Source of the DNA: Fidelibacterota bacterium
GTDB taxonomy: Bacteria > Fidelibacterota > Marinisomatia > SCGC-AAA003-L08 > TS1B11
Assembly: GCA_020346745.1 (NCBI GenBank)
Contig: CP070787.1
Location: 1,619,278 to 1,659,990 of the forward strand
Direction: 5' to 3'
Length of the DNA: 40,713 nt
Below, one piece after another: positions 1 to 8,729 of the stretch. How positions within the stretch are numbered: position 1 is the first letter of the stretch; every line of letters starts with the position of its first letter. The notes below the pieces were generated by a model, which saw only the letters and a list, made by a program, of their open reading frames with translations, had not been told where the DNA came from and searched no databases. Both the position numbers and the translations under genes were made by a program.

Positions 1-326
1 TCCACATCCGGCAGATCGTCGACAGTAAAGGGTGGGGCCATATCCACGATATGCTGTTCACGTGGCCTGGGGTAGTCAAAGTAACGGTTCTCGAAAATCG
101 TCGTTGTGACCGTAGTGTCCGCGAATACCTGAATGCCCCTGGTCCGCATCTGGTCCAGGACGGCGCAACTCTCCATACCTGCCTTCGTTACCAGGCATAC
201 CTTCAGTCCCAGGCTGTGGAGAGCCAGTGTCCCGTAATAGGCCACTCCACCCGGCAGCTCCCTGGTTTCTCCCCCACGGCGGATAAGATCGCGGGTCAGG
301 TGTCCGATCATGCAGACATTATACAT
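1..326 (-). CDS. PfkB/ribokinase-family carbohydrate kinase, N-terminal part (cut by window edge)
   Basis: This is an open frame read leftward from ATG 326-324 to the window edge, giving 108 codons without a stop. The protein begins MYNVCMIGHLTRDLI and continues with a GGVAYYGTLAL segment. That is the N-terminal strand plus the glycine-pair substrate-binding region typical of PfkB-family sugar/nucleoside kinases. The ATP-binding half and the catalytic Asp motif would lie beyond the left edge, so the substrate cannot be given. The protein is expected to be cytosolic. AGG lies just before the ATG and GGGAG about 14 nt upstream, so the ribosome-binding site is weak. The gene shares its strand with the MarR-GNAT gene, but 172 nt separate them and joint transcription is uncertain. 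Confidence 0.75.
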   Translation of the reverse strand, partial: MYNVCMIGHLTRDLIRRGGETRELPGGVAYYGTLALHSLGLKVCLVTKAGMESCAVLDQMRTRGIQVFADTTVTTTIFENRYFDYPRPREQHIVDMAPPFTVDDLPDV

Positions 327-498
327 GCCTGTTAATCTCCCTATGCATAATCACCAGCATATATCATAGTAGCAGGGTGGAATATGGCCCTTTCATCTGG
401 AAAATATCAAGGTGCAGTTGGATTCAGGGTAGGCCTTAGTTTCTCCGTGTGAACTTGGTGGGGGGCAGCTGGCCTGACCCGCCCAGAGTCGGGCGTAT

Positions 499-1428
499 CT
501 ATAACTCGAGTTCCCAGGTTTCAGCCACCAGATCACGCCCGAAGCTGTGGTGGGATTCTTCCGCAACCAACTCGAATCCGCTCAGTTCGTACAAGTGACG
601 AGCAGCGTCCAGAATACTCTGTGTCCACAGGGTAATCCGTTTGTAACCGGCCTGCCGGGCGAACTGGATGTATTCCTTCATCAGGAGTTTGCCAATCCCT
701 TTCTCTCTAGCCCACGGCTCAACCAGGAACAGGCGCAGTTGCACGGTATTCTGGCTTCCCCGTGAAGCGACGATGGACCCCACTCGTTCACCATCTATTT
801 CGGCAATCCAGATATGATCCTTTTTATGATCATAGGTTTTGATCAGTTTGGCCAGGATGTCAGCCACCAGTGCCTCGAATGTCTCTTCGAACTGGTATTC
901 TTCATTATATAGCACACCGTGACGCTGAACGATCCACCCTATATCACCAGGTCGATGGGTGCGAATCACAATTGGACCGTTTTCCGCAGAGCGTGTGGTG
1001 AGAATATCCTCAATCGCGGACATTGCCCCCAGCAGCCTGATCTGAGCTTCATCAGTCAGGCTATCAAGCATCGCATCCACTTGCAGATTGGCCCGGCTAT
1101 TCAAATCAGCGCAGACATCCTGCCCTTTACTGCTCAGGGTCAAATTCCATTGACGGCCATCCAGCTCTGACCTGGTTCGGGTGACAAGACCGTTCTTCTC
1201 GAATGCTGAGACTAACCGGCTCATATAGCCGGCATCCACACTCAATAAGTCAGCGAGTTTTGTTACGGTCAGGTCCTGTCGCTGGCCCAGTTCGAACAGC
1301 ACGCGTGCCTCTGATAGAGAATAGGGCGTGTCCAAAAGCCCCTCAGAGAGGACCTCGATCTTCTGGGTGTAGAAGCGGTTGAATTGCCGGATGGCAGCTA
1401 TACGCTGGCTGGTTTCACTCGTAAGCAT
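499..1428 (-). CDS. MarR-family regulator fused to GNAT acetyltransferase
   Basis: This two-domain protein has about 309 residues. Residues 1-145 form a MarR-type winged helix (SEARVLFELGQ, then LSVDAGYMSRLVSAFEKNGLV as recognition helix, then a wing). Residues about 150-309 form a GNAT N-acetyltransferase with the acetyl-CoA loop REKGIGKLL and the C-terminal YELSGFELV element. Such fusions are known, and they usually pair DNA binding with acetylation of a small molecule or protein. The substrate here is unknown. ATG 1434 is possible, but AGGA at 1436-1439 sits 1 nt from it and 7 nt from the in-frame ATG at 1428, so 1428 is preferred. A perfect inverted repeat lies upstream at 1513-1527 and suggests autoregulation. 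Confidence 0.88.
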   Translation of the reverse strand: MLTSETSQRIAAIRQFNRFYTQKIEVLSEGLLDTPYSLSEARVLFELGQRQDLTVTKLADLLSVDAGYMSRLVSAFEKNGLVTRTRSELDGRQWNLTLSSKGQDVCADLNSRANLQVDAMLDSLTDEAQIRLLGAMSAIEDILTTRSAENGPIVIRTHRPGDIGWIVQRHGVLYNEEYQFEETFEALVADILAKLIKTYDHKKDHIWIAEIDGERVGSIVASRGSQNTVQLRLFLVEPWAREKGIGKLLMKEYIQFARQAGYKRITLWTQSILDAARHLYELSGFELVAEESHHSFGRDLVAETWELEL

Positions 1429-1475
1429 ATCCATTTCCTGTCTTCATGACCTCCGTCTGCTTTCCCAGAGAAACC

Positions 1476-1505
1476 AATATACGCCCTAATACTTGGCTAA
1501 AGCAA
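1476..1505 (-). promoter_or_regulatory. Candidate sigma70-type promoter of the MarR-GNAT gene
   Basis: Read on the minus strand, TTGCTT (1505-1500) is followed after 18 nt by TATATT (1481-1476). This places a start site about 40 nt upstream of the coding region. It is a match by eye to the -35/-10 consensus and not a proven promoter. The adjacent palindrome supports it being the control region. Confidence 0.4.
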
Positions 1506-1512
1506 CTATATG

Positions 1513-1527
1513 TATGCCTCAGGCATA
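1513..1527. promoter_or_regulatory. Palindromic candidate operator (MarR-type)
   Basis: TATGCC-TCA-GGCATA is a perfect 6-bp inverted repeat around a 3-nt centre. It lies just upstream of the candidate -35 element of the MarR-GNAT gene. MarR dimers commonly bind short A/T-flanked palindromes of this size near their own promoter. The assignment rests on position and symmetry only. Confidence 0.45.
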
Positions 1528-1624
1528 TAAAATGGGAGGGTAGGAAAAGATCGGCAAACATTGCCCTTCCCCCTTTTAAAGCGGGTGGGGACTGCCCCCC
1601 AGTACCGGAAGTGAATTTACCAGG

Positions 1625-3934
1625 CTACTCTTTGTTGACGCGCTCCCCAGGCCAGACGCAGAATTTCTCCACCAGTACCGGTAACAGGTACAAGTCGGCC
1701 AACAGCGCTGAGAAGACGGTAAGACAGGTAAGGAAGCCGAACTCCACGGAAGAGGTAAAATTGGAAATGAGCAGGGCACCAAATCCCGCCATGAGGAGCA
1801 GCGAGGTGGCGATGATCGCCTTGCCGGTATGTAAGAGGGAATTACGCGCCGCATCAAGCAAAGCTAATCCGCGGTTCAGCTCCAGTCTTAATCTTGACAG
1901 GAAATGGATCGTGTCATCCACTGCGATGCCGAAGGCGACGCTGAAGACCGCTGCCGTGGTCGGACGCATGCGGATGCCCAGCCACCCCATGGTACCGGCA
2001 ATAATGACCAGTGGCAGAACGTTGGGTATGAGGCTGATGATCACCCACCGGGGAGATTTGAACAGCAGACCCATCAGGATAGATATGATAATGAACGCCA
2101 GCGCCAGGCTGCTACCCAGGTCAAAACTTACCTGACCGGCAACGCGATGGATCAGCTTAGTCGTCCCCGTGATGCGGATGTCGTATTCGGCGGGAGTGTT
2201 GGCCGCCAGGTAAGCGTTCACATCGGCTAAAAGCTGACCTGCCTTCTTGGAACCCACATCCTGCATCCGGGCGGTGACCCGGCATTGGGACTGATCGAAG
2301 CTGATATAATTTTCGAAGGGATCCTTCCCGGAGAGCATGGCCAGCAGGAGGTATTGGGAGATCATTTTCCGGTCGTCGGGAATGGTATGGAAAGCATCGT
2401 CGCCATCGTGCATGGCCTGATTCAGGTCTTTAATCATCAAGGCGGGAGATATGATCGATTCGATGCCCGGATAGATTTTGAGGTGCTGTGCCAGTTGATC
2501 GGCAAATCCAAGCAATTCAGGTGTCTTGGCGGCTCCCTCCTGCTTGCCATCGATGATGAATTCCAGCGTGGCAACTCCGCTCATCTCGCGTTCGAAGAAT
2601 TCCAGGTCTTGAATAACCTGAGCATCGCGATTCACATCATCCATGATATGAGTATCCACGACAATCCGGGGAATGCCCCAGGCGAAGGCGACAACAACGA
2701 CTGCGGCGACCAGCAGGATGCGCATCGGGTGTGCGCGAGTCGAGCGAGCGGCGTGTTGGGCCCATCGCAGGGCATACTCGGACCCGGCGCGCCGGCCACC
2801 TCTCCGCTTGAGCGGTTTCAGATAGGTCATCATCAGCGTGAGGAATATGATGGAGATACAGAAGGCGCCCAATACACCCAGAGCGGTGAAGACACCGAAG
2901 TTTTTCAATGGTATGATATCGGCGGTGGCCAGGGCGGCGAATCCCACCGCGGTGGTGACACTGGTCATGAGAGTGGCTGCGCCCAGCGTGTTGATCGTCG
3001 CCTTGAGGGCTTCTTTCCGGTCTAATCCCGCCTCCCGTTCCTCGTAATATTTGAACATCAGGTGGATACTGTCCGAGATACCCACCACCACCAGAATGGA
3101 AGGCATGATGGTCGTGAGCATATCGAAATCCACATTGAAAAGACCCATCCAGCCTACAGCCCAGACGATACTCATCAGGATGACCGCCAGGGGCAGGACA
3201 ATCCCCCTTATACTTCTAAATGTCAGGAACAGCAGAATAATCGCCAACGGGAAGACGGTAACATTGCCCCGGATGTTCTCCCGCTGCATCAGATCAACAT
3301 ATTGATTGCGGAGATAGGGGATGCCACTGTAATGGAACTGATACTGTGGGAAATCAGCCGTAACCGCCTTCAATCCCGAGATGATCGCGCCCCGCGGCTC
3401 GTAGGTGTTCGCCTGCACGCTCAGATCCACATAGATGGCGGTAACCCGCCCGTCAGGAGAGATAAGGAAGTGTGTCAGGAGTGAATCAGCCAGCACCCGC
3501 TCGCGCAGGCCGGCCAGATCCGCCTGGTTCTCCGGAAACTCATCCACCAAAGTCTCGAGTATCAGGTCTCCTTCTTCGCCCCTGAGATCTTCAAAGGATG
3601 TAAGGCTCAGGACTTCCAACACTCCCTCAACGGCCAGGAACCGTTCGGTGAGTGTCTCGATATCCCGCCATGCAGAGACATCGGTCCACAGGTGGGGGGA
3701 CTCAAATCCCACCATGATAATATTATCATCGGGTTCGAATTCCTCCTTGAACCAGCGGAAGTACTCGAATTCCTCATCGCTCCGAGGGTACATGTTTTCC
3801 AGGGTATAATCCTGCCCAACGTTCCCGGCAAATCCTCCCAGGAAGACCGTCATGATGATGATGAAGCCGATCCAGAGGATCGGGAAGCGGAGAAGGAGGT
3901 CGGCTAATCGTGAGCTAAGTGGGGTTTTTGACAT
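1625..3934 (-). CDS. MMPL/RND-superfamily exporter, 769 aa
   Basis: This is a large inner-membrane transporter with the duplicated RND layout. It has one TM helix at about residues 15-33, a periplasmic domain to about 215, and a five-helix bundle at about 225-375 holding GISDSIHLMF. A second TM helix at about 405-425, a second periplasmic domain, and a C-terminal five-helix bundle at about 620-760 with GIAVDDTIHFLSRL follow. Acidic residues at these two sites are the usual proton-relay positions of the family. The length fits MMPL/hopanoid-type exporters rather than the roughly 1040-residue AcrB type. No adaptor or outer-membrane channel gene is adjacent. Substrates of this family include lipids and other hydrophobic molecules, and the one here is unknown. 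No clear Shine-Dalgarno sequence precedes the ATG. Confidence 0.9.
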   Translation of the reverse strand: MSKTPLSSRLADLLLRFPILWIGFIIIMTVFLGGFAGNVGQDYTLENMYPRSDEEFEYFRWFKEEFEPDDNIIMVGFESPHLWTDVSAWRDIETLTERFLAVEGVLEVLSLTSFEDLRGEEGDLILETLVDEFPENQADLAGLRERVLADSLLTHFLISPDGRVTAIYVDLSVQANTYEPRGAIISGLKAVTADFPQYQFHYSGIPYLRNQYVDLMQRENIRGNVTVFPLAIILLFLTFRSIRGIVLPLAVILMSIVWAVGWMGLFNVDFDMLTTIMPSILVVVGISDSIHLMFKYYEEREAGLDRKEALKATINTLGAATLMTSVTTAVGFAALATADIIPLKNFGVFTALGVLGAFCISIIFLTLMMTYLKPLKRRGGRRAGSEYALRWAQHAARSTRAHPMRILLVAAVVVVAFAWGIPRIVVDTHIMDDVNRDAQVIQDLEFFEREMSGVATLEFIIDGKQEGAAKTPELLGFADQLAQHLKIYPGIESIISPALMIKDLNQAMHDGDDAFHTIPDDRKMISQYLLLAMLSGKDPFENYISFDQSQCRVTARMQDVGSKKAGQLLADVNAYLAANTPAEYDIRITGTTKLIHRVAGQVSFDLGSSLALAFIIISILMGLLFKSPRWVIISLIPNVLPLVIIAGTMGWLGIRMRPTTAAVFSVAFGIAVDDTIHFLSRLRLELNRGLALLDAARNSLLHTGKAIIATSLLLMAGFGALLISNFTSSVEFGFLTCLTVFSALLADLYLLPVLVEKFCVWPGERVNKE

Positions 3935-4413
3935 GGTAACAAGAATGTTTTCAGTGCAGGTTATTCAGTATAGAAGTAGCCAATGCGGATCTACGTTATC
4001 ACTGGCATCGCGGATTTGACCACATTTTCATGCGGTTCGTTGTCCTCAACGGCATCATTATTTTACTGTGATAAGCCCACTGATGCATTACCGCAACCGA
4101 GACACCGAATCAGTAGTGCGTATCTTAGAAAGCCTTACGGAAAGAGGAGCTTACCCTTGACCTATCATGCACAGTGCGGCGATCCTCTGGGGTGACTTAA
4201 TTCTCAAACAAATGCACGCCTACATGATAACATCTCAGCAAATCATTATTTCTATATGACTTGTTATTATTCCGGTGGTTGCGTACATTGCATTTACACT
4301 TCCAGAAAGATGATTCCATAGGGCTATTTCCGAAAGCAAGGCACCAGCACGGGAGGTATTTTACTCGTATATCCCGGTGGAATGGTTCCCCATGAGCCAT
4401 ATTTCGGAGAAAA
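3935..4413. other. 479-bp intergenic stretch without a supported gene
   Basis: This gap separates the divergent MMPL gene (minus) and HhH-like membrane protein gene (plus). Short open frames in it show no recognisable domain or ribosome-binding site, so none is called. On the minus strand TATACT (3972-3967) could serve as a -10 for the MMPL gene, but no good -35 accompanies it. On the plus strand TTGTTA (4261-4266), 17 nt and TACATT (4284-4289) is a weak promoter candidate for the downstream gene, leaving a leader of about 120 nt. Confidence 0.5.
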
Positions 4414-5616
4414 GTGAGCGCAATCATGGATGACCTGATTTCAAATGCCATCAATAGTGCACCGTACATTGTTTTGGCTACCCTTTGTCTGTACTTGCCG
4501 CTTACCGCACTAACCTACCTCTGTTTCCGACGGCGACGCAGAAAGGCTGAGATTGAGCGCATATTCGCGATCCTAGAGCTCAACCTGGAACGAAACAATA
4601 AAAACAATAAAACCTATCAGGACAAGTGGGCCGGTTTGTATTACGAAGCCTATGAGGACAAGTGGGCCTGGATATACTACGTGATGGCTGTTATCTATTC
4701 GACAGGCATCTCCCTGATCGGATTGTCGCTGCTGTTGCTCGGAAGCAGGATCGGATTCCCCTGCTATGAATTTCCAAGTGTGAGTGTTGGCGGCATAGCA
4801 TTTCCCCAAGCCGGATCCCGTCTTGTTTTCGGGATGGCATTTCTGGGCGCCTATCTCTGGGGGCTCCAGCATGTGTTCCACCGGTACGCGACGAACGACT
4901 TGACTCCCGGCGTATACTACACACTCAGTATAAGGTTGATCTTTGCCTCGCTGATAGCCCTGGTGATCTACAACGGGTATGCGGCTTTGGCTGGCGAGAG
5001 CCAGTCTTCGAGCGGGATCACCTGGATCATCTGGCCAGCACTGGCCCTGCTGATCGGCATGTTTCCTCGACGGGGTCTGCGCTATCTCACTGAGCGGTTG
5101 CCCATAATCTCTGCGGCCCCTAATCCTTCGGTTCGGGAAATGCCCCTGGAAATGATCGAAGGCATAACCACCCACGACCGTTTGCGGCTGGAGGAACTGG
5201 GCATCGATACGTGTTATGATCTCGCCACCGCTGATTTCGTTCCCCTTATTCTTAAAACGCCTTATAGCGCTCGAGAATTGATCGACTGGATCCTGCAGGC
5301 GAAGCTGTGTGTCTATTTTGGTGAGGTAGTCAAAGATCTGCGCGAGCGCAGCATCAGGACGGCCCTCGATCTGAAGAGACTAGCCCCGCAGGACATACCG
5401 GCTTTGGCCGAGGAGACTGCCACTACAAAGCCTGCCCTGGAGCGGGCGAAGGAATCGATAGAGCATGATATTGAGATCGAGCGTCTGTGCAAGGTGGGGC
5501 TGTTATTGAGCAGGTATTCAGCGATAAAGGATGAAGAGCTGCCATCTCCCGAGTCGTGTTCTTCCCCACGCAAAGAACGCGATCGTTCGAAGGGACGCTC
5601 CCGAAGGCGCCGCTAG
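4414..5616 (+). CDS. Multi-pass membrane protein with helix-hairpin-helix-like C-terminal region
   Basis: The family is unnamed. About five hydrophobic segments are visible, at residues about 14-36, 86-109, 131-150, 169-188 and 200-216. They are followed by a soluble region from about 230 to 380. That region begins with a helix-hairpin-helix-like pattern (IEGIT, then LRLEELGIDTCYDLATAD) and a related second unit (LRERSIRTALDLKRLAPQDI). The tail is strongly basic (RSKGRSRRRR). HhH units of this kind bind DNA or mediate protein contacts. A short internal duplication of DKWA occurs near residues 70-88. The GTG at 4414 has GGAG four nt upstream; ATG 4426 in the same frame is the alternative. No operon partner is adjacent. 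Confidence 0.7.
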   Translation: MSAIMDDLISNAINSAPYIVLATLCLYLPLTALTYLCFRRRRRKAEIERIFAILELNLERNNKNNKTYQDKWAGLYYEAYEDKWAWIYYVMAVIYSTGISLIGLSLLLLGSRIGFPCYEFPSVSVGGIAFPQAGSRLVFGMAFLGAYLWGLQHVFHRYATNDLTPGVYYTLSIRLIFASLIALVIYNGYAALAGESQSSSGITWIIWPALALLIGMFPRRGLRYLTERLPIISAAPNPSVREMPLEMIEGITTHDRLRLEELGIDTCYDLATADFVPLILKTPYSARELIDWILQAKLCVYFGEVVKDLRERSIRTALDLKRLAPQDIPALAEETATTKPALERAKESIEHDIEIERLCKVGLLLSRYSAIKDEELPSPESCSSPRKERDRSKGRSRRRR

Positions 5617-5664
5617 GCTGATAGAATCGTGGCGGGTCCGAATCCCGCTGTAAACAGCTAAGAG

Positions 5665-6822
5665 CTAGACGTCACCGGATGTGGATTTACCACCCAAAGC
5701 TTCCCGCACATCCAGTATCATATTCGTCAGTGCCAGGGTGGGATTGATGTTCCGTTCCAGATGGATCAGAACCTGCTGCACGGCGGCAGTGGCGGTGCCC
5801 CAGTCGGCGTCGGGATGGGCATCCAGATGACCTCGCAGGTCGGCTAGTCGCTGACTGAAGATCACGCCGTCCTCAGAATGTGTCTTCTGGAGGAACATCA
5901 GATCCCGCAACCACAGCTGCAACAGCTGCATGCGGGTGGCGAACTCCAGCGATTTTCGGTACCGCAGTAGAGCCAGATCATTCACCAACTGTTGCCAGCT
6001 GGTGGGCTCGGGGGCCAGCAGGTTTGCCACCAGCTGGTCCAGAACTTCCATCTGAACGCCGTCCTCGGCTGCCATCTGGCGGGCTTGAGGGAGATTGCCT
6101 CCCGTCACCTGGGCCAAGACACGGGCTTCTCCCTCTGTCGAGCCCTGATGTTTCTTCAGGTATCCTGCCACCTGATCGGAGGTCAGCTGGGGAAAGTAGA
6201 GCCCCAAGCATCGTGAGCGGATGGTATCCAGCAGCAGGTGCGGCCGGTCGGTCACCAGGATGAATACCGTCCAGTCGGGAGGTTCCTCGAGCAGTTTAAG
6301 CAAGGCATTGGCCGCCGCAGGTTGGGGATAGCACAGCTTTTCCGCCTCGAAGATCAAAATGACGCGCCACCCTGCCTCGCCAGGCTTCAAGTAGGCGGTA
6401 CGGCGCAGCTCCCTGACACTATTGATCAGGATAGACTGAGCTCCTTCCAGATGAATCTTAAAGTAGGGATCGCCCGCCTTGGTACCCAGCTGGCTAGCCA
6501 GATTGTCCACATCCGCTGGACGGAGGGCTTTGAGGGGCGGATCGTCCTTGGATATGCCATTGCGTCGCGGCAGAGGAACCACCAGTTGGACGTTGGGATG
6601 CTGCATACCTTTCGCCTTGATACATGCCGGGCATTGCCCGCAAGCACCATTGTCATCCGGTTGGCGGCAGTTCACCAAGGCCGCCAGCTCGATGGCATGA
6701 CCCTCCTTGCCACTGCCGGCGGGGCCGTAAAACAGGTAGGCGTGGGCCAAGCGCTCCTGCCTGAAAGCGGAAGCCAGACGCCGCCATTGATCGCTGTGGA
6801 GGATCAAATCCGGATAGATCAT
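5665..6822 (-). CDS. holB: DNA polymerase III subunit delta' (clamp-loader ATPase-like)
   Basis: This AAA+ protein of about 385 residues belongs to the clamp loader that places the beta clamp on primed DNA. It has a P-loop-like GPAGSGKEG at about residues 35-43. A zinc module follows (CRQPDDNGACGQCPAC, about 53-68), then the LLKLLEEPP segment and the family SRC motif in TIRSRCLGLYF at about 205. The Ser/Thr that normally ends the Walker A lysine step is Glu here, consistent with the ATPase-inactive delta' type. The C-terminal third matches the collar region. ATG 6822 is chosen over TTG 6828; neither has a clear Shine-Dalgarno sequence. It follows the EnvC-like gene by about 25 nt on the same strand. 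Confidence 0.88.
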   Translation of the reverse strand: MIYPDLILHSDQWRRLASAFRQERLAHAYLFYGPAGSGKEGHAIELAALVNCRQPDDNGACGQCPACIKAKGMQHPNVQLVVPLPRRNGISKDDPPLKALRPADVDNLASQLGTKAGDPYFKIHLEGAQSILINSVRELRRTAYLKPGEAGWRVILIFEAEKLCYPQPAAANALLKLLEEPPDWTVFILVTDRPHLLLDTIRSRCLGLYFPQLTSDQVAGYLKKHQGSTEGEARVLAQVTGGNLPQARQMAAEDGVQMEVLDQLVANLLAPEPTSWQQLVNDLALLRYRKSLEFATRMQLLQLWLRDLMFLQKTHSEDGVIFSQRLADLRGHLDAHPDADWGTATAAVQQVLIHLERNINPTLALTNMILDVREALGGKSTSGDV

Positions 6823-6847
6823 CGCCAAGGATGCATTGCCGCAATCA

Positions 6848-8092
6848 CTATGGGAGAGTAATCAGCCAGGCCGCGGGATCCTGCTTCACCTGGTTGGCCC
6901 AGACCTCGAAGTGGAGCTTCGTCGTACCGAGGCCGCCATTGGCACCTACATGGGCGATCAGCTGGCCCTGATCCACATACTGGCCCTCAGCCACCGCCAC
7001 ATCTTCCACCAGTGCATAGACTGTATACAGGTCTTTCCCGTGGTCAATGATCACAGTGGTGCCGTAGGTCCGGATATAGGTGATTGTAGTAACCAGGCCA
7101 TCCAGAACCGATTTCACCGGCGTGCCGGGCGAGGTCTGGATATCAATACCAGGATTTTCCGTGATGGTGTTCAGTTCCGGGTTACGTTGCTGGCCGAAGC
7201 GGGCAATCACCCGGCCACCGGTCGGCCAAGGGAGCTTGCCGCGGTAATACGAGATGTCAGCCACTGTAGCCAAATCCAGCTTGCGGCGCATCTCAGCCAG
7301 CTCCTTGGCCCGCTTATCCCGGTCGAACTCTAGACCGGCGATGATTCGCTCCAGCTCCGCTACATCTCTGCGCTTCTGGACCAACAACCGTTCATCGTTA
7401 CGCCGATCCTGCTTGAGTTTGGCAATCTGCCTCTGTCGCTCGCTCTTGTTCTTCCGCAGCAGGCCTTCTTCCCGCTCTTTTTCCCGCAAGGCCTCCTGCT
7501 TGCGAATCCGGTCACGCGCTAACTTGCGCTTCTGCTCTTCGAGACGCCGGATTTCGCTCTTCACCTTATTGGTCAAATAGCGATCATAGTCAGCGGCGAC
7601 TTTCAAATATTTCGCCCGGTAAGCGGCCTGGTTCCAGTTGTCGGAAGTAAGGATCAGCTCCAGCATAGATGATCGACGCTGTTTGTACACGTGCACGAAC
7701 CGGGCCGACAGCTTCTCCTTCAGAGCGGCAATTTCACCTTCTCCCCTGCGAATCAGCCGCTGTGTCAGATTGATCGCCGTGGTCAGCTGCTGGCCTTCAC
7801 TTTCCAGCGCCTTGATCAGGCGGCTGGTGAGAGAAATGCGTTCCTCGAGATTAAACAGGATACTCAGGGCATCCTTTTCCGCCTGCTCCTGCCGGGCAAT
7901 GCGCCGCTCATACAGCCGGATTTCATCCCTGAGCCCCTGGAGCTCATCCTGCTTGGATTCAATGCGCCGATCCAGGGCATCCAAGTCCTGAACGGTCTGG
8001 CCCGCCAGCAGGGTCAGCATCAGGACCAGGGGCAATAACGCATACCGCACGGGAGCACGCATAGTGGGCAAAGGTAGATGAGACGCTTTCAT
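6848..8092 (-). CDS. envC: EnvC/NlpD-like murein hydrolase activator (coiled coil + LytM domain)
   Basis: This secreted protein of 414 residues has an N-terminal hydrophobic signal (about 14-31). A long charged coiled coil rich in Lys/Arg/Glu spans about 33-265. A C-terminal LytM/peptidase M23 domain spans about 290-412. The LytM zinc site is degenerate: NPGIDI replaces the usual H-x-G-x-D context and YTVYALVE replaces YxHL, although LHFEVW keeps its His. This is the pattern of EnvC-type proteins, which activate cell-wall amidases at the division site instead of cutting murein. The placement upstream of holB is common in bacteria outside the Enterobacteria. Met11 (MRAPVRYALL) is an alternative start. 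Confidence 0.85.
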   Translation of the reverse strand: MKASHLPLPTMRAPVRYALLPLVLMLTLLAGQTVQDLDALDRRIESKQDELQGLRDEIRLYERRIARQEQAEKDALSILFNLEERISLTSRLIKALESEGQQLTTAINLTQRLIRRGEGEIAALKEKLSARFVHVYKQRRSSMLELILTSDNWNQAAYRAKYLKVAADYDRYLTNKVKSEIRRLEEQKRKLARDRIRKQEALREKEREEGLLRKNKSERQRQIAKLKQDRRNDERLLVQKRRDVAELERIIAGLEFDRDKRAKELAEMRRKLDLATVADISYYRGKLPWPTGGRVIARFGQQRNPELNTITENPGIDIQTSPGTPVKSVLDGLVTTITYIRTYGTTVIIDHGKDLYTVYALVEDVAVAEGQYVDQGQLIAHVGANGGLGTTKLHFEVWANQVKQDPAAWLITLP

Positions 8093-8119
8093 GAAGCAAC
8101 GGTTTTGAGCTCTAGGCCC

Positions 8120-8154
8120 TTGACATACGAATATCCAAAGGCCAATTTAGACTC
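8120..8154 (+). promoter_or_regulatory. Possible promoter of the cyclic-nucleotide-binding gene
   Basis: A perfect TTGACA lies at 8120-8125 in the 62-bp gap between divergent genes. The hexamer 17 nt downstream is CAATTT (8143-8148), a poor -10, and it would put transcription start close to the ATG at 8155. If used, the mRNA would be nearly leaderless, which would fit the absence of a good Shine-Dalgarno sequence there. Confidence 0.3.
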
Positions 8155-8676
8155 ATGCGTAGCGCTATCTGGGAAAACATCTTCAAGAAACAAGCCAAGC
8201 AGCTCTCTGAAACGGCACTGGCCATCAGCCATGTCCCTGTTTTCAGCGGCCTCTCAAGAAGAGAGCTTCGAGAAGTCGAGAACATCATCCACCAGCGGGA
8301 ATACCAGGCCGGGGAGGCCATTTTTGACCAGGGTGATCCCGGGCTCGGAATGTATATCATCATCCGGGGACAGGTTCAGATCGTCAATAACCAAGATCCG
8401 GATAATATGATTGTTTACTCCGAACTGAATGACGGTGATTTCTTTGGTGATATGGCGTTGGTGGACGACGCGGACCGTTCCGCCGCCGCCCTAGCAACGG
8501 CGGATACCCGCCTGATCGCTTTCTTTCGTCCCGAACTGAAAGACATTCTCAGCAGGTTCCCCAACCTGGGGAACAAAATCCTCATGAATCTGGCGAAAGT
8601 AATCGCACAGCGCCTGCGCAAGACCAACGATCTGCTCATCGAAGCGCAACAGCAGACCGCCGGTGACTCAACCTGA
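8155..8676 (+). CDS. Single-domain cyclic-nucleotide-binding (Crp-like sensor) protein
   Basis: This protein of 173 residues is essentially one cNMP-binding beta-roll. HVPVFSGLSRRELREVENII opens the domain at about residue 24. GEAIFDQGDPGLGMYIIIRGQV follows, and the phosphate-binding-cassette region is GDFFGDMALVDDADRSAAA at about 95-112. The usual cassette begins FGE, so FGD is a conservative change. After a C-terminal helix there is no helix-turn-helix, so it is not a full Crp/Fnr regulator. It may sense cAMP or c-di-GMP and act through a partner. It sits 53 nt upstream of the AI-2E-family permease gene and may share its transcript. Confidence 0.85.
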   Translation: MRSAIWENIFKKQAKQLSETALAISHVPVFSGLSRRELREVENIIHQREYQAGEAIFDQGDPGLGMYIIIRGQVQIVNNQDPDNMIVYSELNDGDFFGDMALVDDADRSAAALATADTRLIAFFRPELKDILSRFPNLGNKILMNLAKVIAQRLRKTNDLLIEAQQQTAGDST

Positions 8677-8729
8677 TCCCCGCCTAGCATCCGAAAGGCC
8701 ACGGACCCGCCCGGTCCCGGACATCTAAT

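Noticed and set aside
483-498. CGCCC-AGAGTC-GGGCG hairpin next to the MarR-GNAT stop
   Set aside because: Only five pairs and no T-run on the transcribed strand; not enough to call a terminator.
2285-3025. 246-codon plus-strand open frame
   Set aside because: Lies wholly antisense to the MMPL transporter, whose motifs are clear; composition reflects the complementary strand.
3983-4195. 70-codon plus-strand frame in the 479-bp gap
   Set aside because: No ribosome-binding site, no recognisable motif and atypical composition; treated as chance.
5632-5648. GCGGG-TCCGAAT-CCCGC resembles the T-arm of a tRNA
   Set aside because: No acceptor stem, anticodon arm or CCA can be built around it. It is a 5-bp hairpin between convergent genes and at most a weak terminator or chance match.
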